From Cerasicoccus arenae (lineage in GTDB: Bacteria > Verrucomicrobiota > Verrucomicrobiia > Opitutales > Cerasicoccaceae): DNA of 55,927 nucleotides. The stretch spans positions 1 to 55,927 of the forward strand of contig NZ_BMXG01000027.1 of the NCBI RefSeq assembly GCF_014651635.1. Reading direction: 5' to 3'. The notes beneath the pieces were generated by a model that saw nothing but the letters and a program-made list of their open reading frames with translations, did not search any database and had not been told where the DNA came from. A program made the position numbers and the translations under genes. Positions 10,119-15,744 of this stretch are shown piece after piece (the first letter of the stretch is position 1; every line of letters begins with the position of its first letter).

Positions 10119-11234
10119 ATGTCTTTAATGCAGTATATGCGAATCTATAACGTATTAACGGTTATTGGTTTATTCTTTTGCATGCGCCTCTTCGGGGTTA
10201 TTGAACCAGAACCAGCGATGCTCTGGCGCGTCTCCGACGCCGATTCACAGATCTACTTGCTTGGTTCGGTCCATTTGCTGCGACCAACGGATTACCCATT
10301 GCGTGAAATTTACGCTGTTGCATTCGATCAGGTAGATGGGCTGGCAATTGAAGCAGATGTTTCCCAAGAAAATGCCATTAGCAATTATGTGCAGGAGAAT
10401 GCATTTTATTCGTCTGGAACGATTAGTCAGGATTTTTCCTTGTCCACAATAACTAAGCTACGAACTTGGTTTCGGCAGAGTGGGTACCAATTTTCCTCAC
10501 AATATCAACCGTGGTTTTTGGCTACATTGTTGTTGGAAGTCGAGGTATTGAGTGAAGGGCCTTTTACTGCCAGTGGCGTTGATGTTTCTTTTCTAGAGCA
10601 AGCCAATGATCGAGGCTTGCCGGTTGAATACTTGGAATCTTGGCAAGTGGCTCTTGATTACCTAACCTCTATGCCTCCAGAGATTGCAGAAGAAACAGTC
10701 TTGGAAATACTTAATTCGGGCAATCAGGCCATCAATGACCTTAACTTTCTCATCGACCAATGGAGTCAAAGTGACCTTGCTGCCATGGAGTACTACATCG
10801 ATGAAGAATACAACGGAGGGCCACAAAATCCCCTGTCAATAGCCGGACGAAACTTGAGTTGGTTGTCCGCCGTCCGGGATTATTTGGGGGATGATAGAAA
10901 ATTCCTGATTGTCGTCGGCGCTGGTCACATGGTGGGTGAATATGGCCTCCCGCAACTACTTGAGAACGAAGGTTATAAAGTTGAACGATTGCCCGAGGAA
11001 CCTTGGGCAGAACTGTCTAATCCGCAAGTGGACGCTCAGGCGAATATTCTGCGGACAAATATTCAAGGCGCTATGGGGCGGGTTTGCAAAATCGAAACGT
11101 CTGCGGACCTAAGCGACCCGAATTCTTGGGAAGTATTCGATACCTTTACCTTTACCGACGAACAGACGACTATTGAAATTCCTTACTCGCGAACTGACGA
11201 TGCAATGTTTGTTCGTGGGAAAATCGTGGAGTAA
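10119..11234 (+). CDS. TraB/GumN family protein with extra C-terminal domain
   Basis: A protein of 371 residues. Residues about 35-290 match the TraB/GumN family (a metal-dependent protease-like fold of uncertain role): WRVSDADSQIYLLGSVHLL near the start with the conserved GSxH, and VVGAGHMVGEYGL near residue 264 with the second conserved His. An N-terminal hydrophobic stretch (VLTVIGLFFCMRLFGVI) could be a signal or anchor. After the family domain, about 65 residues end in KIETSADLSDPNSWEVFDTFTFTD, a pattern seen at the tail of many exported Verrucomicrobiota proteins. It is the last gene of the RHS run and is followed by a strong terminator. Confidence 0.82.
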   Translation: MSLMQYMRIYNVLTVIGLFFCMRLFGVIEPEPAMLWRVSDADSQIYLLGSVHLLRPTDYPLREIYAVAFDQVDGLAIEADVSQENAISNYVQENAFYSSGTISQDFSLSTITKLRTWFRQSGYQFSSQYQPWFLATLLLEVEVLSEGPFTASGVDVSFLEQANDRGLPVEYLESWQVALDYLTSMPPEIAEETVLEILNSGNQAINDLNFLIDQWSQSDLAAMEYYIDEEYNGGPQNPLSIAGRNLSWLSAVRDYLGDDRKFLIVVGAGHMVGEYGLPQLLENEGYKVERLPEEPWAELSNPQVDAQANILRTNIQGAMGRVCKIETSADLSDPNSWEVFDTFTFTDEQTTIEIPYSRTDDAMFVRGKIVE

Positions 11235-11366
11235 GGTGTTGCGAGCCGAATTATCGCCGCCCATTTTTGCCGAATTTAGCTCATAATATTTTCGCGAGAA
11301 TCCCTGTTTATTGAGAATAAAAGTAGCCGCTAGGGTCATAGTGGATTGTCGGGTTATGATTTTTGG

Positions 11367-11431
11367 CCGAAAAATGCCTTTTTTTTCGGGGACGAAAAAG
11401 CTCAACGCTTATGATGTCGTTGAGCTTTTTT
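11367..11431 (+). terminator. Rho-independent terminator after the RHS/TraB run
   Basis: GCTCAACG and CGTTGAGC pair around a loop of about 10 bases, with an A-run on the 5' side (11395-11399) and a T-run on the 3' side (11426-11431), so the hairpin could work in both directions. Directly upstream (11367-11389) a second A/T-rich hairpin, CCGAAAAA with TTTTTCGG, may assist. Confidence 0.8.
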
Positions 11432-11603
11432 GTTTACAGGAGGGTAAGCTGACGGTCGTTTTCGGAGGCGTTTTTGCGACGGCGTTGCTTGCTTAAGGTG
11501 TGGTTGGCCTGGGCTGACCGTGTCCACTTAAACTGAGCCGCTTGCCAAGTTAGTCTGGCGCTTTAGAGAGCCGCTAAAATTAATATGGTCCATCCCAAAT
11601 TTA
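11432..11603. other. intergenic stretch before the sigma-factor gene
   Basis: No gene is supported here. With the terminator before it, the non-coding stretch from 11235 to 11603 is 369 bp. TGTCCACTTAAACTGAGCCG (from 11519) looks like the outer end of an insertion sequence, but no partner end was found. The boundary between the RHS region and the replicon region may fall here. Confidence 0.3.
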
Positions 11604-12191
11604 ATGATTGCACAATGGGTAGTATATCTCGCAACTTTACTTGTGGACTGGCAAAAGCCACTGAATGAAGCGATCGGAGGTGAGGCGAATCGGGAGCGCT
11701 CCATATGCGAGGCTATCGACAAGTTCGGTCATGCATTAAATGCCTATTTATTCAGCAAGACTCAGGACTGGCATGAAGCCGAAAACATTTCACAAGAACT
11801 CTGGATCAGTGTCCACGAGAAATTCACGATTGAGCAAATGGGGTCCTATGGACTGCTGCGCTGCCGGGCCAATCAGCTTTTCATTGATCATTATCGTAAG
11901 CGCAAGGTGCGCAGCTTCGTTGAAACTCGCGATGAAGTGCCTGAAGCGGTAACCAAGTTCGACGATTACATCGACGATGAGTGGTCCCAAGAGCTGTTTT
12001 GGGAAACTTTCGAGGACTTGGATTTCACGGAAGATGAGAAAGCCATTTTCTGGCTGTGGGCCCGGCATAACTATACCTACGCTGAAATCGGCAATCGTCA
12101 GCACATGCCAACTTCAACGGTCGCAGATAAAGTTGCCAAGGTTCGCCGTCTGTGCAAAGAATACCTCCAAAAGCAGGAGGAAACGGAATGA
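11604..12191 (+). CDS. ECF-type RNA polymerase sigma factor
   Basis: A sigma-70 family protein of 195 residues. Residues about 30-105 correspond to region 2 (ALNAYLFSKTQDWHEAENISQELWISV, then LLRCRANQLFIDHYRKRK, the segment that contacts the -10 element). Residues about 138-190 correspond to region 4 (FTEDEKAIFWLWARHNYTYAEIGNRQ, then a helix-turn-helix MPTSTVADKVAKVRRLCK). It would redirect core polymerase to a small set of promoters. The start is uncertain because the first 20 residues (MIAQWVVYLATLLVDWQ) are unusually hydrophobic and no ribosome site is clear. Its stop overlaps the ATG of a small basic protein (ATGA), which implies translational coupling and a possible regulatory pair. Confidence 0.85.
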   Translation: MIAQWVVYLATLLVDWQKPLNEAIGGEANRERSICEAIDKFGHALNAYLFSKTQDWHEAENISQELWISVHEKFTIEQMGSYGLLRCRANQLFIDHYRKRKVRSFVETRDEVPEAVTKFDDYIDDEWSQELFWETFEDLDFTEDEKAIFWLWARHNYTYAEIGNRQHMPTSTVADKVAKVRRLCKEYLQKQEETE

Positions 12192-12382
12192 AACGAGAAC
12201 CAATCAGTGAAGACGATGTGGTGCGCCTCGCCCAAGGCAGTGGTCGGCAAATTTCGCCGAACTTCAAGCAGCAGGTGCTCGACAAGATTCGTGAGCGCTC
12301 CAAATCGGCCCCTGCCCCCTCTTCCCGTGAAAAGGAGCGGGAACGTGAAGATCGTGAGCGGGATGACGGTCGCAGCCGTTAA
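12188..12382 (+). CDS. small Arg/Glu-rich protein coupled to the sigma factor
   Basis: A hydrophilic protein of 64 residues with no membrane span. The first 35 residues (ISEDDVVRLAQGSGRQISPNF and on) could form helices; the last 25 are a charged tail of Arg, Glu, Asp and Lys. The ATG overlaps the sigma stop by 4 bp and follows AGGAGG (12175-12180), so I prefer it to a longer in-frame start at 12152. A soluble anti-sigma or sigma co-regulator is plausible from position, but I see no known anti-sigma motif such as a zinc HxxxCxxC. Confidence 0.65.
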   Translation: MKREPISEDDVVRLAQGSGRQISPNFKQQVLDKIRERSKSAPAPSSREKEREREDRERDDGRSR

Positions 12383-12718
12383 TTATTTCCCAAAGAAGTC
12401 AGGCATGGTGTCAATTGCACGTTGAAGGTCAATGACGCTGAATATGTGAAACGATCACCTGATGCTAGAAAATTGAGGCGCATATTGAATGCATGTGCCT
12501 TGTATTGATCGAGGTGCCTGTCTTATCCGTTTTAGACGATATGCATACTTCAGGCTAAAGGAGCTTATCGCGTCAATGATCCGATATACTCACTTATCGT
12601 GAAAAGCGTGGATCGTCTGTCTGATGCGATTCCAGTAATATCGGTCTGATGCGCGTTTAGCCGTATTGGCCTTTTTCACCCGTGACAAATCAGTTACACT
12701 ACTCAGCTTTATCGGGCA
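12383..12718. other. non-coding leader before parA, possible partition site
   Basis: About 330 bp without a supported gene. It contains a 10-bp direct repeat GTCTGATGCG at 12619-12628 and 12644-12653 (25 bp apart) and several A/T-rich patches. In type Ib partition systems the centromere lies directly upstream of the small parA gene, so these repeats are candidate binding sites for the small partner protein encoded after parA. No promoter stands out. Confidence 0.35.
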
Positions 12719-12772
12719 ATGGATACGCCTTTGAGTGGAATTTCAGGGCTGAATTGGGCTAAGGCTAGGGAC

Positions 12773-13342
12773 ATGAAAGTCATTGCCTTTATGAATTTTA
12801 AGGGTGGCAGCGGCAAAACGACGCTGACCTGCCTGAGTGCGCTCTATCTGGCGGCGGCGAAATCAGCGCGGGTGCGTATCCGGGATCTTGATCGGGGCGG
12901 CGACGCCGAAGCCTTCACGCGTCACATCCAAGACCCAGCAATCCAGCTCTTTCAGCCGGAAGAGTCACAGGATGCCTATGACTATCTACTGATCGATACG
13001 CCGGGCGGGATTCACGAGAAGGAAATGCGCAGCATTGCCCAAATTGCGCATCGGATCGTCATCCCATTCGCCCTTTCGCCGACGGACATTCGCCGTAGCC
13101 GCCAAACGGTGGAAGCCTTGCAGGGCTGTCCGCAAGCAAAGGTTCTGCTCAACCAAGTGAACGCACAAACCAACGCCTATAAGCAGCGCGAAGCGCTGGT
13201 GGCCAAAGTGGGCATTCCGGCCCTGAGCAATTTTCTGAGTAAACGCGTTGCTTACAGTTATGCACTGGCTGGCGGCTCCAGTCAGCTGACGACCGAATGC
13301 ATTCGAGAACTAGCCCTAGTCGTGGAGGAAATGATCGCATGA
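12773..13342 (+). CDS. parA: small ParA-family partition ATPase
   Basis: A ParA/MinD-type P-loop ATPase of 189 residues that positions plasmid copies by cycling on the nucleoid. The deviant Walker A motif KGGSGKTT is at residues 10-17, RIRDLDRGGDA gives the switch Asp, and YDYLLIDTPGG (about 75-85) is Walker B. It lacks the N-terminal HTH of large ParA proteins, so it fits the type Ib group. The start at 12773 (MKVIAFMNFKGG) places the P-loop where the family has it; an in-frame ATG at 12719 would add 18 atypical residues. The stop overlaps the next ATG by 4 bp. Confidence 0.88.
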   Translation: MKVIAFMNFKGGSGKTTLTCLSALYLAAAKSARVRIRDLDRGGDAEAFTRHIQDPAIQLFQPEESQDAYDYLLIDTPGGIHEKEMRSIAQIAHRIVIPFALSPTDIRRSRQTVEALQGCPQAKVLLNQVNAQTNAYKQREALVAKVGIPALSNFLSKRVAYSYALAGGSSQLTTECIRELALVVEEMIA

Positions 13343-13641
13343 AAATTGAACCCTTAGATTTATCCAGCCTGTTGAACGGGCCCGCTGAGACCCAAAAGCT
13401 TCAAGCAGCGAATGATACACCGCGCTTTATTCGGCGGCGATCCATCGAATTTGATGACGACGCGGAAAACCATATTTTGCGGATTTATCGATTTTTCCTG
13501 GAAGAGGGCGTTCGCCCGCTCAACGAACAAAAGACAGTCGAATTCGCCTTGGCCTTGGCGCTGAACCCCGAAGCCCCTTGGCGATCCATCTATGAGTCGT
13601 TGAAGGCAAAAGACAAGCGACTCACTGCGTCACCCGCTTAA
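13339..13641 (+). CDS. small ParA partner, candidate centromere-binding protein
   Basis: A protein of 100 residues whose ATG overlaps the parA stop (ATGA). The N-terminal 30 residues look disordered (SLLNGPAETQKLQAAND). The rest is helical and ends in a basic patch (YESLKAKDKRLTASP). Type Ib partition operons carry a small DNA-binding protein (ParG/ParB-like) at exactly this place, with a flexible N-tail that stimulates ParA. I cannot identify a ribbon-helix-helix pattern with confidence, so the role rests on position and size. Confidence 0.6.
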   Translation: MKIEPLDLSSLLNGPAETQKLQAANDTPRFIRRRSIEFDDDAENHILRIYRFFLEEGVRPLNEQKTVEFALALALNPEAPWRSIYESLKAKDKRLTASPA

Positions 13642-13646
13642 ATAGC

Positions 13647-13661
13647 GGTACATTGGTTACC
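13647..13661 (-). repeat. outlying inverted iteron copy, left
   Basis: GGTACATTGGTTACC reads GGTAACCAATGTACC on the minus strand, close to the iteron GGTAACTGATGTCCCG. It lies just after the partition gene stop, about 250 bp from the main array and in opposite orientation. Confidence 0.55.
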
Positions 13662-13910
13662 TCCGATCACCACCTTGCCCTTTGATAGCGGTTCTTTTCC
13701 TCTTATTAATTTAGCGGACGTATCCGCTTAAGCCACAGAATGGGCCGACTCACGGATTCACTGCCAGTCCACTTCTGCAATCTTTATTTACCTTGGGAGC
13801 TTGGGTCTTTATCCACGCAGCCAACATCAAGTTTAGTATTAATGTTTAATGGGTTTAACGTGTTTAGTCCAGTTTGCGCCCTGAATGGATAAGGCTTTCG
13901 GACGGTCTGT

Positions 13911-13993
13911 GGTAACCGATGTCCCGAACAAGGGTAACTGATATCCCGTTAGTCGGTAACTGCAGTCCCGAGGGCCGGGTAACTGATGTCCCG
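13911..13993 (+). repeat. four 16-bp iterons
   Basis: GGTAACCGATGTCCCG (13911), GGTAACTGATATCCCG (13933), GGTAACTGCAGTCCCG (13955) and GGTAACTGATGTCCCG (13978). Starts are 22, 22 and 23 bp apart, two helical turns, so bound Rep proteins would stack on one face of the DNA. The variable positions fall in the centre and the outer GGTAAC and TCCCG are invariant. Confidence 0.9.
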
Positions 13994-14019
13994 TTAGTAT
14001 TCACAGACTAGCCACAGGC

Positions 14020-14028
14020 TTGTCCACA
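14020..14028 (+). promoter_or_regulatory. DnaA box
   Basis: TTGTCCACA differs by one base from the consensus TTATCCACA and lies 27 bp after the last iteron, the usual arrangement in iteron plasmid origins. Confidence 0.65.
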
Positions 14029-14091
14029 ATGCGGCGAGTTGGCAGGGGCAGGGCCATTGCGCAATCAACGCGTTAACGCTATCACTAATGC

Positions 14092-15024
14092 ATGCTTCGC
14101 CCCATTAAACGTAACCGACAACTGGATCTGTTCATCCCGCTTCCTGGCGCAGTCGCGCCGAAGGCTCAGCAGGAGCTGATGATGCGTTCCTGGATGAGCC
14201 TAGCCAAGCAGGGCCGCAGCACGCCAATTGAGCACCATTATGATAACCAGTGGGTCCGCATTACCGGCGACTCTGAGAATGGAATCGCCACGATCTGGGA
14301 CCATGATCTGCTGATTTACTTCGTCTCGCAGTGGCGTGAAGCCCAAAATCGCGGACTAGAAACCAGCAACTACGTGCATTTCACCCCCTACGACTACTGG
14401 ACCTGGCTGGGTTTAAATCGCGGAGGCGGGCGCGATTATCACCTACTCAAAGATCAGATGAGGCGGCTGCACACGACCCACATTGAGACCAATTTTGCCT
14501 GGACGGAAGAGGGGGAGGGGACACGTAAGCAAATCCATAAACACACCCATCAATTCAACTGGGTGCAGGAATGGCGTTATCATGAAATCAATGGCGTGGT
14601 GCGGGGGATTGAGGCCCAGTTGCCCGAATGGTTTTACCGGGCTGCCCTGGACGAGAAAAGCGTGCTCACGATCAGCGAGGAATACTTTCGGCTGACCAGC
14701 GGATTGGAGCGCTGGCTGTATCTCTATTGCCGGAAGGCAGCGGGTCGTCAACGGCATGGTTGGCAGATTCGCTTCCGCCTGCTTTATGAGTATTCTCAGC
14801 TCAAAAGCCCCTACAAGCGCTTCGCTCAGATTCTGCGGAAAATCATCGCACAGCCGCGACAGATTCCTGAATACACCCTGCGCGAGATCACCAATCCCCG
14901 TGGTGAAAGTGTCTTGCAAATTCTGCGGATCGACCAGGAGTTAAACGCGCCGCTCTTGGGGACCAATTCGGGCCTGATGGCGACATCCAGTCCTGCGTTT
15001 CTGGATGATGACATACGGGTGTAG
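14092..15024 (+). CDS. repA: plasmid replication initiator protein, RPA/RepA type
   Basis: A protein of 310 residues resembling the replication initiator protein A family (RPA) of broad-host-range plasmids. Recognisable blocks are QLDLFIP at the N-terminus, GIATIWDHDLLIYFVSQWREAQNRG (about 62-86), HFTPYDYWTWLGLNRGGGRDYHLLKDQMRRL (about 98-128), LPEWFYRAALDEKSVLTISEEYFRLTSGLERWLYLYCRK (about 182-220) and LREITNPRGESVLQI near the end. The family binds iterons through winged-helix domains and melts the origin. It lies directly after the iteron array and DnaA box, and an inverted iteron follows at its stop, suggesting autoregulation or copy-number control. A second ATG four bases upstream (14088) is in another frame. 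Confidence 0.85.
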   Translation: MLRPIKRNRQLDLFIPLPGAVAPKAQQELMMRSWMSLAKQGRSTPIEHHYDNQWVRITGDSENGIATIWDHDLLIYFVSQWREAQNRGLETSNYVHFTPYDYWTWLGLNRGGGRDYHLLKDQMRRLHTTHIETNFAWTEEGEGTRKQIHKHTHQFNWVQEWRYHEINGVVRGIEAQLPEWFYRAALDEKSVLTISEEYFRLTSGLERWLYLYCRKAAGRQRHGWQIRFRLLYEYSQLKSPYKRFAQILRKIIAQPRQIPEYTLREITNPRGESVLQILRIDQELNAPLLGTNSGLMATSSPAFLDDDIRV

Positions 15025-15038
15025 GGACATTGGTTACC
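15024..15038 (-). repeat. outlying inverted iteron copy at the rep stop
   Basis: GGGACATTGGTTACC, reading GGTAACCAATGTCCC on the minus strand, matches the iteron at 14 of the first 15 bases of one or other array copy. It overlaps the last base of rep. With the copy at 13647 it brackets the array in opposite orientation. Confidence 0.6.
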
Positions 15039-15120
15039 GGGGGGTTAAAGATCCATTCTAACGGACCTTTTCAAACGCGCATAATATATCTTGTGTCAAC
15101 CGTGCGCGCGGAGCGTTAAA

Positions 15121-15399
15121 TCAGAAAAACCGCAGGGCGGCCAAGATGCTCAGGATGGCGAAGGTCTGTGCGAGGAGTCCGGCGTAGTAGGTCTTCGTAT
15201 CGACCTTGTCGGCTATTTTATCCTGGATGTTGGACAGGCGATTTCCCAGAGTCGCCTCCAATAGTTTGATGTCGGATTTGGTCGCCACTTGTTCATCGGC
15301 ATCGGAAAACAATTCAACAATTTTTTCGGCCTGTTTGGGCGAAAAAAGCTTACCAGCCGTGAGGCGTTTGATGGCAGAATGGGTGTCGGTCAACAGCAT
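15121..15399 (-). CDS. small coiled-coil protein with C-terminal membrane tail, DUF1640-like
   Basis: A protein of 92 residues. Residues 30-68 form a short amphipathic or coiled-coil stretch (FSDADEQVATKSDIKLLEATLGNRLSNI in part), and the last 20 (GLLAQTFAILSILAALRFF) form one membrane span. This layout, with ATKSDI-xLLE before a C-terminal span, is typical of the short DUF1640/CCDC90-like proteins common on bacterial plasmids, whose role is not established. It faces the rep gene across a gap of about 100 bp. AAGGAGA (15402-15408 on the plus complement) precedes the ATG. Confidence 0.65.
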   Translation of the reverse strand: MLLTDTHSAIKRLTAGKLFSPKQAEKIVELFSDADEQVATKSDIKLLEATLGNRLSNIQDKIADKVDTKTYYAGLLAQTFAILSILAALRFF

Positions 15400-15744
15400 G
15401 CGGTCTCCTTGGGTTCAGTCGTTCATTGAAGCGATTATAGCAGCATCGGATCGTCTTGGCAACAGCCAGAGAAAATGCGGCCATGCTCCGAAAAAACGCC
15501 GGTTACATGCATCCGGTTATGCTGGTCTTATACACAGCGAGCCTCCCCTGTTTTCCACAATCGCAGTGATTTCCGACTGATTCCAATTTAACCCTAGGTT
15601 GTTTTGAATTATCACTGAAACTACCTTAGCGGGCGCTAAGGGACGACGTCTGCTAGGAAATAAATTTTGACCCAAATGTCTCGGTCATCGGAAAAAACGA
15701 TCCACGCATACGTGTCAATGGATAGGAAGGAGTGGAATTGAACC
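15400..15744. other. non-coding region before the relaxase gene, candidate oriT
   Basis: About 345 bp without a gene, directly upstream of the MobF relaxase, where such elements often keep their transfer origin. It holds a perfect palindrome CCTTAGCG-GG-CGCTAAGG (15624-15641), a direct repeat of CCGGTTA (near 15501 and 15515), and a longer direct repeat ACGCATACRTGTCARTG at 15704-15720 and 15750-15766, the second copy lying inside the first relaxase codons. I cannot recognise a nick site, so this is a candidate only. Confidence 0.4.

Larger units (their letters stand above)
13642..14091. other. replication origin region (oriV)
   Basis: This stretch between the partition genes and the initiator gene has the parts of an iteron-controlled theta origin: four direct iterons (13911-13993), a DnaA box (14020-14028), an inverted iteron-like copy at the left edge (13647-13661), A/T-rich stretches including 13811-13864, and a short palindrome with arms AGCGGA and TCCGCT (13713-13728). 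Origins of this class are opened by the Rep protein bound to iterons together with DnaA. No coding sequence is supported inside it. Confidence 0.8.

Noticed and set aside
11519..11540. Insertion-sequence end
   Set aside because: TGTCCACTTAAACTGAGCC looks like an IS terminus, but no partner end or transposase is associated.
12719..12772. Longer start for parA
   Set aside because: The 18 added residues do not resemble ParA, and ATG 12773 places the P-loop normally.
13911..13993. CRISPR array
   Set aside because: Repeats are 16 bp at 22-23 bp spacing with 6-7 bp between them, too short for spacers; they are iterons next to a rep gene. No CRISPR array was seen anywhere in the window.
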